From Ciona intestinalis (Eukaryota > Chordata > Ascidiacea > Phlebobranchia > Cionidae), in assembly GCF_000224145.3 (NCBI RefSeq), contig NW_004190446.2:1-64000 (forward strand): a stretch of DNA of 64,000 bases. Reading direction: 5' to 3'. A program made the position numbers and the translations under genes. The notes under the pieces are model-generated. The model ran no database searches. It saw only the letters and a list, made by a program, of their open reading frames with translations, and was not told the DNA's origin. Below are positions 12,801 through 24,554 of this stretch, in pieces (position 1 is the first letter of the stretch; each line of letters starts with the position of its first letter).

Positions 12801-15800
12801 TAGTCATACAAACGATTGAAATAAATTAACACTTAAGCAAATGTATTTATATAAAAATTTCAATATTTCTTCACTAAAAATACAAAGTGTAAAAAAAACT
12901 TATACAAACTAAACATGATAGACTAAATAAAAACAAAACATTACTCACCAGATATTCGCAACAAGTGTTCCGTTCCCTCCCTAACCGACTTTGACAACGT
13001 GAGTTCCACAAATGCTTTGACCCCCATCTCATCCACAAGATTCAACCAATGGTTGTATTGGGGTTTCAAGATGTCGCTCTCCATCTCAGACAAGCTGCCA
13101 ATACTTACGTGGCCGAGGACGTACAGGCCTGGTGGGGGGAAAAGGGGTATCTTATGTTAGTAAGTTATAACACGATTATATATATATATGTATATATGTA
13201 AACGTAAAGACACATATGGTGTTTCATATGTCGAATAACATGGGTATCTTCCTATATACACCTAATACTCAATGTAAAAATACAACTTGTGCAAAACACA
13301 TACATTATTACATGGTGATGCCCCCTAGTCCTAACATAATTACTTTGTTTAAAATAGACAAACCTAAAGTAAGTTATAACACGTAAGTTATAACACGATT
13401 ATATATATATATGTAAAGACACATATGGTGTTTCATATGTCGAATAACATGGGTATCTTCCTATATACACTTAATGCTTACACCAAAAATACAACTTGTG
13501 CAAAACATATGCATTACATACATGGTGATGCCCCCTAGTCCTAACATAATTACTTTGTTTAAAATTGACAAACCTAAATAAGAATTTACAGGAAGATGAA
13601 TTACTTAAAGCAAACTGCATTTGCAAGCATATACTATTACACACAGGGTATTTATAATGGTTAACTACTTTCGTATTACACAACATCCATTAGGAGTTTT
13701 TAAAGGAAGTAATCAACCTTCTATAATGGGAGGATATGAGTTGAATGCAATACATCATTCATTGTTTGTTCTTTCTATTTCATGAACTGTTGCTAAACCA
13801 ATATGCAACAACTATTATAATATAAAGTGTTCTTACAATATAAAAAAAAAAAAACTATTTCTAAGATGCTGTTTTACAAAGTGTCAACAAAACAAAAACC
13901 TTGAATTGGTTGCACCACTTTTTACGGGTGTTTATATAAGTGAAGTTGTATTTGACCGACACTTCAGTGTTTTTGACAGTTAGTTTTACAAAGTGTCAAC
14001 AAAGCAATAACCTTGAATTGGTTGCACCACTTTTCACAGGTGTTTATATAAGTTAAGTTGTATTTGACCGACACTTCAGTATTTTAGGTAAACTGTAACT
14101 ATATACCAGACAATTATAGGTGAAACGTCTCACCTGATTTCTTGATTGAATTAATAAACTCAATCAGCTGACAAGAACTTCGTGGGTTTTTAACCATAAG
14201 CAGAATCTGAGGTCTCCAAAACTTAACGTGTTCCTTGCGTACGTCCAACATTAACATGTATTTACGAACCTGCGGGTCAAGATGGTTAGTGGTGGATGGT
14301 GTGTAACCATGTATAAAGTAACACTGTTTGGTAAGTATTAATATCACCATTAAACTGTGGTGTCTATTTTTACTATTAAGCAAAACTAATTGCTTACTAT
14401 TAGATACTAGTTTACAGGATGCCTAAGTAGCAGTAAGTAGTTCAAAAAGTTATGGTGTCTTACTAAAAGTAACAATTTAAAAATAATAAACAAGTTTGAT
14501 TCCATTAAACCCACGGGTTACAAGTTAACCACAATCCAACTATAGCACCCCGGGTGTCAAGGTAAAAACTCTGGTCTAAATGTCAGCTCCCATGGCGTGC
14601 CTCACTGTAGGACCTCACCCATATAGAATAGAATGTGCATATACAATGTTGGGGTAATGGGCCAAGTCTTGTCTAAACCCCAGGTCCCATGGCACGCCTC
14701 ACTGTAGGACCTCACCCACCATTAGACCAAAATAAAACACATTCAACATGACTAGTTAACTTACCTGATGGAAAATAAGAGCTTGGCTGATATAACCCCA
14801 CGATGAAGTAGGAACTCTATAGTGGATGATGATCAACAGAATAATCAACACAACCACACTAACTGAGGTGTACAAGGCTTGTATAAGAAACATCATGATT
14901 ACACAACTGATGAACCCAAGCACGCATGTATGCCATGTGAATAACTTGAATGTTGGCCTGTATGGAATAAAGGAGAATTAGACTGATTAGTGAAGTAATT
15001 TTAACTTTATCTATGCAAGGGTGGGAGAAGTGTTTCTAGGGCGTGCGGGGATGCTGAATCATTAGGGTTGGTTAGGTTTACTTTATATAACCAATTCTAG
15101 AAGGGGAAAAGCAAGAATTGGTTGGTGGTGTGAAAGGAAAAAGGGAAAGAACCAAAGTGTTGGCATATTACAAATCTGAAACTTATTTTTTGGCAACATT
15201 TTATTAAAAGGACCGATCCTTTATCTGCTATAAGCTAGCAATCATTAGGGTTTTCTAATAAATGTCTTTTCTAGGTACACATATAACTTATGTGGTAAAG
15301 TCAATGCTACATCTTACCTGAAGTTAGGAGCTGACGCCCATTCCAATGCAAGACAAGCAAGATCAGTTGCTGCGTAAGAAATAAGGAAGAATATTGTGAC
15401 TATGGGAGCTATGGTGTTCAACTGGCCAACAAATAAAGTCATCTGCACAAGAAACCATGAGAATAACACGGCTACTATTGGGTTGCCTGAACTTGTAGAT
15501 TTTGTCATTGGACGTAAGATGATTCCTGTGAGATATGGTAGTGGATTATGCAATGGGTGTATAAACTGCTGGGCATACTATAGTATAAATCCATTTAATC
15601 TGTTGCTAGCTATTTGGCCCAAAACTTTAAAAATGGCAGGTATTAATAAATTATTAATAAAAAGAATAATTATAAAACGAATGTAACTGATTGTTCAATG
15701 TTTATTGATTGATAAAACCTAGGGTGGACCTGCCAAACCTGCCACCCTAGGTTTGGTGCCTATGTAGCAAGCAACAATAAATGTATGTTTATTAAAACAT

Positions 15801-18800
15801 CCCAACCCACCAAACAAATCGTCTCGGGCAAGAGCGAATAATATCCTTGACGCTCCAATCAAGCAGCTGAGGGCAGCAGAGAGCGAGGATGCAAACACCC
15901 CAATCGCGATAAACGGACCCCATAAGTTGATGGTGAGTAAGAAACTGTAGTTGCAGTGAAGAATTGACCTGGGGGATAATGGGGGAAAGTTTTAAGTGTT
16001 TTTTTAAACGTTAGAAGTATATTGGTTGAAGAGCAAGTTTTTTTCAAGTTTTTTGACATTAAAGAAATGACTTTAGAATAGAGGATACTTTACTACGGCA
16101 ATAGCAAAATTTATTAAGCATAGCTTAGGCAAGTGTCCACATTCTATTTTATATGGGTAAGGTCCTACAAAAAGGTGGGTCTGGAATTAGAAAGAAGTTA
16201 GCCTAGTACCACGATGTACATCATGCTACGACATACTTTACAGTGAATCACATACATATACTTTGTAATGATACTAGCAATACTGGCATACTTTACATAC
16301 AATAAACTTTGTGATGATACTAGCATACTTTACATACAAAATACTTTGTAATTGCACTACCATACTTTGCATGCAACATACCTTGGAGTAGTAGCACTAA
16401 TAAGTACAATAAGTGCCATATATACAACGAACGTTATGAGACAAGCAGATATCGTTCCCACTGGGATGGAACGACTTGGGTTTTTTAAATCACCTGGAAA
16501 ATAGTAATATAGTATTAATACCTCGTGGTAACTAATAAGCTTGTACGAGGAGTATGAAACAGAACACCCATGGTATAACGACTGCAGGTTTTCGGACAGC
16601 CAAGACTGAATAATATTTAAAACAAAAAGACAGAATATAGTGACAAAACAACAGTTGTTAAAACATGCTTACAGACAGTTAAAAATAATATTAGGAATTT
16701 AAAAATTGATTCATGACGTATATATATATTTTTATTTATTAATTTATTTATCTATTTGTTCCAAAATGAAAAAAACGTTTTTATTAAAAAAAACAGAAAG
16801 AAGGAAGTAAAGGGAAATGAAAATCTTTAAATGTAATTTTAAACAAATAATGTTTATAAAGTGTATATAGGTTAAATAAACCTTTCAATGTTTAATACAT
16901 TCACAACATTATTACAGAACAATCAGGATACTAGTTATAACAATAATTTGATTGTGATGTCATAACCACTAATTAGTCATAGGTAACAACAATTGTATAT
17001 ATTATATTGGGGTATATTTTGTAATGTGTATAATACACACATCATATTTGATGTGTTGTATACACATTAACTTTTAAGCATTAAAGGAGTTTCTATTTAG
17101 ATTGGTAAACATAACTGCATATATATATCAATGTGTAACTATTACTGTGACTATAGTCACTTTTTCACATTTTTAATTTAAAGTGTTAAGTTACAGATAC
17201 AGCTATGGGCAACTCTGGCCTAAATCTTGGGTCCCATGCCATGTCACTGTGTAGAACCTTACCCATATAAAAAAGAATGTGCATATACAAGAATGTGCAT
17301 ATACAAGAATACAGTGTTAGGACAATGGGTCAACTTTGGTCTAAATCACAGGTCCCATAACATAACTTGCTGTAAGGCCTCACCCATATAGAATAAGTTA
17401 GAATAAACTAAACTAACCTTTAACAATTTAAATCATAATTTCTGCTGAATATAATAAGTTAAGCAACAGATTTAGCTCACCTGACATATTTGCTCCCGCC
17501 ATAATACCTGTGCAACCATTAAACAAGACAGCAAACACAATGACAAAGTTTTGCATCTTTAATGTTGTGTAGTCTATCGTCCAATCATCTATAAGTGTGA
17601 AAATATTTATTTAAAATATTTATAATGGTGGTATGTTAGGGTAATGGGCCAATTTTCAGCCTAAAAACTTAGCACAAGAGTGTCCATTATTATGTGGTTT
17701 TATACCACGCTGATATTAGTTGGGAAACTTTATTAGTTCAGAAATGAATATCATTCGTGAAACTTGGCACAAAAGTTTTCATTATTTCATGATATGTGAC
17801 AATACACTATGTTGATAAGAGTTCAGAAAGAATATTATTACTATAAATATATTTGAAAATCTTGGTATGTGACATCACAGCATGCCAATGCTCATTGTAT
17901 GGAGAGGAAACAATAAATATTGAAACCAATTCAAGGAAATTTCTCTGTTGGTTAAAACTACACAGGAAGCCGAAGTGTGAATGGAATGAAGTGGAAACCA
18001 TTGTGGTATAGCAGGGAACTTAAACTTATTGAAACAAAAAGTGAAACATATAAACTGTTACTACAACTCATATATATATTATATATCTTTATATATGTAG
18101 CCGATATACTTGTTTTGTAAAGTTGCTTTTCTGGCATTTAAAAAATAACTGTTATTTACCAAGCAGAAACAGTTTGTATTTTACATTTGTTTCAAAAAAC
18201 AGCTTCTATGAGCTAAGACATTTATTTTGCAGACTGACTTTCAATGTCCTAAATGCCCTATGGGTGGTCTGTATTATTTACTAGTCCACAAAATGGACTT
18301 TATTGCAAATTTAAATATAATATTAACAATTTTCATACCAACCTAAACAACTTATTAAAACATAACAACTTATTCATGTGACTTATTACAAACAAGTAAC
18401 AAATCAACGAACTTAAAATTAAAAATAGTTACTTATATATATAAATTAAGCAATTATTCACCTTCTGCACCCACAAGTACTTAAACAACTAGATTTATAA
18501 ATAGCACTCAATATTAACTTTGTTACTAAACAAATACTCTTGTTATATTGCAGACTGCTTTGTTGGCGGTTGTGTAGTTGGCTCCATTAATTAAACATTA
18601 AACTTGGTGTAGAGAAGAACAGAAGTCTATTTAGTGTTTAGAGGTAATGGGGAAACTGTGGCCTAATACCTAGGTCCCATGGCATGTCTCACTGTAGGAC
18701 CTCACCCATATAGAATATAATGTGCATATACAATGTTGGGGTGATGGGCCAATCCAGGCCTAAATCCCCGGCCCCATGGCAAGCCTTGCTGCGGGACCTC

Positions 18801-21800
18801 ACCCATATAGAATAGTATTTATTGTGTGGGGTATTATCACATAACAGTGTAAATTGCACTTGTATGTTACTTGTGTTACATAACATTAAACTAAACCCTC
18901 CCTAAAGCAGGCTTAACACTTTGCACAATGTTGTTTGTGAGCCAATGCAGGTTTATTAGGAGTTCATGTAAGTGCAAACTCAGCTTTGATGGAAGTTGAA
19001 CAAAGTGTCAACAAACAATAACTGTAATGGCTTATGGTGGTGATGGTAAATTATGGATGAGAGATTATAACGGTTGGCTGTATTTTGATTGAGTGTGTGC
19101 GTTAAATGTCAATTTAAAAATTTACTTTCTATTCTATGTGGGCAAGGCCCCAAAGTGTGGCATGCCATGGGTCCTGGTATTTAGGCCAGGGTTGATCCAG
19201 TTTACACCAAACAGTTTATTATGTAGCTACCAGGCAAAAGTATATCCAAGAACTCATCTTCTGGCATAAGATTTCATATGGATTATACTAAGACTCAAAT
19301 TTCATCTGATATGTTGTAAAATTGTAAGACATTGTCATTGTATTTAAAATGTTGGTTTCAATAAACCTATGTTAAATCCCATACCAGAAAACCAGTACTT
19401 TTAAAATATATTAAGCCTAGTAGCAACCGTTTAGAATGTTAAAAACTTTAAATTAGACTTTAAATCAAACGGTTACACAGTCATTGTACATGCAAGACTT
19501 ACATCCCAAGTTTTCCCGAAATGTTTTTTCACTGAAGCTTGTGTAAGTCACATTAGTGGCATTACATTCATGTAATACATTCATGTGCACCATGGTGACA
19601 TTGCTCTTCAATACAAAGGTGGGTTTCGCAAGAAAACTGCAAATAAAGGAAGTTAAAGGTGTTGCGTGTGGTTATAATGTAATGTATACATAAGCATTTA
19701 TGTGCTGGCTTATAAAATGAAAGCTTTTAAATGAATGGTTAAACAATAAATAATACACAACGGGCAGAACTGTTGGCACCATCAGTGCTTGTAAAAGACT
19801 GAGTAGACTAGACAAAACATCTGCTATATTATAATGAGTCTATACTCGATAATTGTAACCTTGATGATCTTGATGTTCATAATTAAGATTTTGTATAACA
19901 CACACCAAAAACTGTAAGCAATTGTGAGTCTAACTGTTCCTATTTTCCTTCATTTTATGAAAGACATGTATAGTACTGTAGGGTAAGATGGGACACCCTT
20001 TAGCACCAATTATCCAAGTATTCTGATCGTGTTTTAAACAATTAACAACGGTATATGGGAGTCGTGAGGATACGGTTTTATAATTCTTTGAATATTCTTT
20101 GTTTACTATCAAATGGGGCATGAGAACAGGATGAAAAGTGTTCCATCTTTTCCAACCCTACTTTATGAAAGTTTGACTTACCTTATAAATATTGACGCAA
20201 TGCAAACCATAACAACCACAAATATAAGGAAAGTAGTTTTGGCGTAGATATCCGCACCAACCACACAAACAACCAGACACACAAGGAGAATAATTGAGCC
20301 GTATAAATAACTCCACCACTGACCCTTCGGGAATATATTTCTGGGAAAGTTGAAGATTGTGAGCAGGGGCACAGCAAAAAAAAATATTATTTTAAAAAAA
20401 AAAATTATTTATTTTTTTACAAATTTTATTTTTTTTAAAAAGAGAGTTACGGTCGCCAAAAATCCTCTCCAGGCTACGTCACTGATTGTGAGTGTTAATG
20501 ACAACCATTTAAATTTCAATCAAAAGTAACATGAACACTGTTTTATAAGCATGGCCAAGCCGTTAAAAATCTATTAGAGCATATGTCTTAAGCCTTACCA
20601 TAGTCTGTGTGAAAGAATTATTTTTATATTTTTTGCGTGGCAGGGCAACAACAGTCTTTTAACACGGATGTTCTGTTTCCTTCACCTTGCGTGGTTTTGC
20701 CCGCCTACGAGTTACCAATAAAAGCAAACAAAACTACTTTATATGTTTTTATATGTCAATCTAAACCAAGCCATAAAATTAAATATCAAACAAAAGTCTT
20801 CACTTTCCAAAATGGATGTTTGCTTGTCATTGCTGCAATTATGGGCGTATGTGTCCTTGGGGAAAAAAATAACTGCAATTGCTCCAACCCGGTGGTCACT
20901 AATGGGTTGTCTAGTCTAGATTTAACCCATGCAATAAAAAATCACCCATAAAGTTTCATATGTTTTAACTCGTAAGTGGGCACAAAGTTTATGAAACAGA
21001 ACACCAGTGATATAACGACTGTAGTTACCCCGCCATGCGAGAATAAACAATTTACATACGTAGTAACTTTTAAGCCCACAGAGGTGTATAAAACGGAACC
21101 CCCGTGTTATAACAATTGTTGTTGGCGCGTCATATGAGAATAACTTAATTAAACTCATCCATTCATTAAACTAACTCACGGTTGCAATTGACCTTCAGGG
21201 CCAAAGAAAGACAGCATTGCTTCCACTAACCCAAACACATAGAGTGCGGTTGAAGCCACATTTGCAAGGAAGAACATCAAACCAATCGCGCCTCCAAACT
21301 CAGGTCCTAATGCTCTGCTTATCATGACTATATATTTTGTTAAGAAGAATATGTAATATATACATTGAAGAATAACATTAACATATTAACAAGTTTTAGT
21401 TTTTGGTAAAAGTAAATCTATAGATAGTGTTGTTAAAATATTGCTGCATCTTTTCTATGTAACTCCAACCTAAACATAAGTTTATATTGTGATGTAACAA
21501 GTTCATATTATGATATAACAAAGGATACAGTAAGCCCCTCCCCCTTCAATGGCTCCATTAGTTGATATGGCACACACAGATAACACGGTTAACCCGATGA
21601 TTGAATAAGCAAGTAGAAGCATAGCCAGCCCTTCAAGCATCCCGGCCTGACCAACTATGAACCCCATTCTAAGGAAGAGGATCACACTAAACATAGATAA
21701 ACAACAAGGCACCACAACACCAAAGAATGTTGAGAGTTTTGGTTGCTGAGGTCCCAGGGTGTTCTGCAGGAATAAACAGTTATATTTGATTTTAATTTAT

Positions 21801-22303
21801 AATAGAAAAACCACCATAAGTAATCTGTCGTGATAACTTGGAATAATAAATAGCAGATTATGGGAATAATAAACTAAGCTATAAAATAAAAAATTAATAA
21901 CTCATATGCTGCAAAATGGAAGTCTACTTTATTGGAGTATTTTTATTAAATAAGCCAAATCTTAGAAATTATACACAAAACAAGTATTGCAAGTGTAAGC
22001 ATTGAGGTGTACTTTATAACATATACCATAGACTTGTTAAAATACAGTGAAGGCAGGTGTAGTTAAACTCGCATATCTATTTAAACAATTCTAGCTTGTT
22101 TTCTTATGTTTACTGATTATGTGCAGAAACTCCAGGGTTAGCTTATCCACCCAGCCACCCCAGGTTTGGCGCCAATGATAAACAATACGCACCTGGTCAT
22201 GATCCACAATGCTTGAGAGACGAACTGATGTATGTGATGCAGCATAATCACTTTTGGGGGAAGTTTTATTGATAAGAAGGTCTTTATCTGTACCAGTAGC
22301 CAT
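9826..22303 (-). CDS. SLC12A9: SLC12A9, cation-chloride cotransporter family member
   Basis: Eighteen exons: 22193-22303, 21529-21763, 21180-21327, 20182-20340, 19503-19636, 17481-17588, 16382-16493, 15811-15968, 15318-15525, 14765-14957, 14134-14269, 12949-13128, 12381-12492, 11665-11857, 11361-11480, 10808-10975, 10358-10477, 9826-10011. All phases agree; the sum is 2781 bases, 926 residues (human 914). The N-terminal half is an APC-fold transporter: [67 protein letters not shown]. The C-terminal cytosolic domain has [32 protein letters not shown] and [10 protein letters not shown]; the protein ends [11 protein letters not shown] then [17 protein letters not shown], matching the human end. 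The family contains Na-K-Cl cotransporters, but this branch's substrate is uncertain. Exon 3 uses the downstream donor GTGAGT at 21179, the one that keeps phase. Confidence 0.93.
11505..11665 (+). repeat. 71-bp palindromic minisatellite, about two units
   Basis: About two diverged units containing agaagacacccatgttata, gtgagcatgaggtgcatgaa and tacaccatgtgtgtctggtg. It is the same family as 34270-34830 and, inverted, 28380-28690. It lies in the SLC12A9 intron before the exon at 11361-11480 and runs up to the end of the exon at 11665-11857. Confidence 0.7.
11866..11930. repeat. Small tandem duplication
   Basis: The string gatggatgaatggggtaata followed by caagacat occurs twice, about 39 bases apart, just upstream of the acceptor of SLC12A9 exon 14. 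Confidence 0.7.
13162..13577. repeat. Direct duplication of about 200 bp
   Basis: Units at about 13162-13368 and 13385-13577 share nearly all of their sequence, from the aagttataacacg start through cgaataacatgggtatcttc to the shared end acaaacctaaa. Both lie in one SLC12A9 intron. The second lacks part of the TA microsatellite. Confidence 0.85.
13865..14095. repeat. Two tandem units of a dispersed ~115-bp repeat
   Basis: The motif accttgaattggttgcacca, then a gtatttgaccgacacttcag segment, occurs twice here. Related copies stand at about 12505-12610, 35020-35115, 45590-45700 (inverted) and 49600-49800 (inverted, about two units). I see no coding capacity. Confidence 0.75.
14536..14720. repeat. 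Dispersed repeat with 'cccatggcgtgcctcactgt' core
   Basis: Two units here share ggtcccatggc, cgcctcactgtaggacctca and accccgggtg-like joints. Family copies in either orientation appear near 17205-17400, 18640-18815, 19130-19190, 24945-25020, 27045-27105, 27580-27640, 36740-36800, 44770-44880, 50015-50100, 50600-50660, 55150-55300 and 58150-58260, nearly always in introns or spacers. Confidence 0.7.
19978..20160. mobile_element. MITE with TAGGGTAAGATGGGACA terminal repeats
   Basis: The element begins tagggtaagatgggacaccc and ends ccatcttttccaaccctact, near-inverted copies of each other. The interior (gtgttttaaacaattaacaa, gtcgtgagga) is shared in reverse with 38849-39050 and more weakly with 39738-39915. 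TA-flanked ends of this type suggest a Tc1/mariner-like non-autonomous family. Confidence 0.7.
20356..20492. mobile_element. Short hAT-type MITE with perfect 8-bp target duplication
   Basis: The 8-mer attgtgag occurs at 20356-20363 and again at 20485-20492, flanking a 121-bp AT-rich element (20364-20484). The element starts CAGGGGCACAGC and ends GGCTACGTCACTG, hAT-like ends. It sits about 14 bases upstream (minus sense) of the acceptor of SLC12A9 exon 4. Confidence 0.75.
20637..21150. repeat. Cluster of the dispersed 'gttataacgactgt' repeat
   Basis: Several units of a dispersed repeat whose consensus runs through aagttacatacgtggtaact, ggcacgaggtgtatgaaaca and acacccgtgttataacgact. Other copies: 900-960, 7740-7850, 10170-10270, 16540-16610, 24300-24420, 27645-27810, 33060-33360, 34010-34110, 52995-53080, 56800-57000, 57230-57400 and 61280-61525. 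Orientation varies. No element boundaries or terminal repeats are evident. Confidence 0.7.
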
Positions 22304-24554
22304 GGTGTTTTATTTGAGTGATAACTTTGTACTTTAATCATATAACAATACTACAAACATGGCTCTAAAATAAAACAGTGTTTAAGTGCCTTTAAAGATA
22401 AATATACAAAACTTTTTTGTCGTTTCAGTTATAGAAAGTCATTAGCGTTCTGAAAGTCATTGCGTAATATTTTTGCATCGTTTTTTTTACAGCTACATTT
22501 CAGTTACAGCAACTAAATCATTTGCGATAGAGATACAGATACGCAACGAAAAGAAGCAATAAAACAATAGCCAATATGAAAAAAACAAACGAAACTGTAG
22601 CCATCAAATATTAACCCTGTTGCTGTCATCAAACTTTATAAATATATAATTTTAGTTTTAAACATTCTTACAGAATAGTTTTAATAAAAGTGTGCAGAAA
22701 CACAAAGTGCAGACCAATATCTAAACGTTTTATTGGTACCATTTGTAACACTAAAATGAACACAAATAAAGAACAGCCTAACAACAGATAATATAAACAA
22801 CAGAATAGCCAGAAAAGCCAGCAACTACAGGAACAGCCCATATTATAATCTTGTAAATTGAGAAAAATGTACAAATAAACAAAATGCGGTCTACTGCCTA
22901 TATCAACTGTACATTGCTACTTTACAAAAACACTTTCAACACGGACGTATAGCCTACATATCGTAGATATCAAAACAATATGACGTAATCACCGAGTTTT
23001 GCTCGACCGGAAGCGACCGTTTTATAGCGGAAACAATTACGAAAATCGCGCAAGAAAGCTATTTTGATTACATATAGAACTATATACCGTATTGTGCTCC
23101 AGCAAAACACATTAAATTTTAATCTGCATCGCTCTATCTGCGTTCAAGTTTTTACTTCTTATATATAATTTATTATTGCTACATAGGGGAAGTCCCGGCC
23201 ACAGCTGAAGTTAGACATGATCCTTGCTGCAATTTTTAACACCCCGCTGAAAACTATTTCCACTTCTCTGTTCTTTTACTCAGAGTCGTATAAACACCGA
23301 GTAGTCCAACTGCCGTCTATGTGTGTCCAAAATAGAGCAAAAGTGGTGACTTTGACAATGGATTTAAACGAACTTGTTAAGTTTTGTTTGTGTTTTCCTA
23401 TTGTGGGAAGGTGAAAAACAGCTTCTATTTACCTTACCAAACATTTTTTAGAAAAAATGTATAAATTTAGCCGCATTAAATGACTAAAATGTCGCAAATC
23501 AACCGCTTCTAATTCTAATTTTTGACTTTTTTTGACACAGAAAACAAATAACACATGTTTTTTACATTTTTCAACCTTTAAATTTGTTTTTAGGCCCAAG
23601 TTTTTCTGTAATTTACCGAAAAACATACATTTTCCCTATACCTACTGTGTTATTTTGGACCCAAATTGCCGTTCAATTTGTGTTTTACGTAACAATTGGT
23701 TGGACCACTCGGTATTTCTATGGCTCTGCTTTTACTCAGAGTCGTATAAACACCGAGTAGTCCAACTGCCGTCTATGTGTGTCCAAAACAGAGCAAAATT
23801 GGTGACTTTGACAATGGGTTTAAACGAACTTGTTTAAGTTTTGTTTGTGTTTTCCTATTGTGGGAAGGTGAAAAACAGCTTCTATTTACCTTACCAAACA
23901 TTTTTTAGAAAAAATGTATAAATTTAGCCGCATTAAATGACTAAAATGTCGCAAATCAACCGCTTCTAATTCTAATTTTTGACTTTTTTTTACACAGAAA
24001 ACAAATAACACATGTTTTTTACATTTTTCAACCTTTAAATTTGTTTTTAGGCCCAAGTTTTTCTGTAATTTACCGAAAAACATACATTTTCCCTATGCCT
24101 ACTGTGTTATTTTGGACCCAAATTGCCGTTCAATTTGTGTTTTACGTAACAATGGGTTGGACTACTCGGTATTTCTATGGCTCTGAACTTTTACTCTCTT
24201 TATTAAAAAACGTATAATTCGTAGAGACATTTCTACTTATCTGCACACTGCAAAAGCTTCAGAAACTCGACTGTGAGCATGGGGGTAGCAACCATGGATA
24301 AGTCACTCAAGTTCCCACAGAACACCCGTGTTATAACCACTATAACTAAAGATTCCTATGTTTAGGTATGTATGCTATAACCACTATCGTTGCCCTACAA
24401 TGCGTCGATGAATAAGTTACATTACTAATTTCCACCATAAATAACTTCAACAACATGTTAATAGGTATGTATTAATTAACCACACAATGGCTACAGTACA
24501 GGATTCATGATTAACTTGAGGGAATTAAATAAACACCAATATTAAGTAATCTCT
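22304..24554. other. Spacer upstream of SLC12A9 and downstream of the aldo-keto reductase
   Basis: No coding exon is recognised. It contains the presumed SLC12A9 promoter or 5' UTR near 22304-23100, the paired MITEs at 23273-24195, a repeat related to the 45071 family at about 24240-24310, and a dispersed gttataacgactgt-type copy at 24300-24420. Confidence 0.6.
23273..24195. mobile_element. Two tandem hAT-type MITEs sharing a target duplication
   Basis: Element 1 is 23281-23728 and element 2 is 23737-24185; the two interiors are almost identical. Each starts CAGAGTCGTATAAACACCGA and ends with the imperfect inverse, ACTCGGTATTTCTATGGCTC then TG. The 8-mer cttttact precedes element 1 (23273-23280), separates the two (23729-23736), and recurs after element 2 with two extra bases. 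CAGAG ends and 8-bp duplications fit the hAT superfamily. There is no transposase; identical short minus-strand frames in each copy are simply shared repeat sequence. Confidence 0.85.

Noticed and set aside
15396..15686. 96-residue plus-strand frame
   Set aside because: Antisense shadow of SLC12A9 exon 9 (15318-15525).
21193..21327. Donor at 21192 for SLC12A9 exon 3
   Set aside because: It leaves phase 1, which does not join the next exon; the GTGAGT donor after 21180 gives phase 2 and reads on correctly.
23429..24083. Two identical 65-residue minus-strand frames
   Set aside because: They lie inside the two MITE copies and are identical because the elements are; no transposase similarity.
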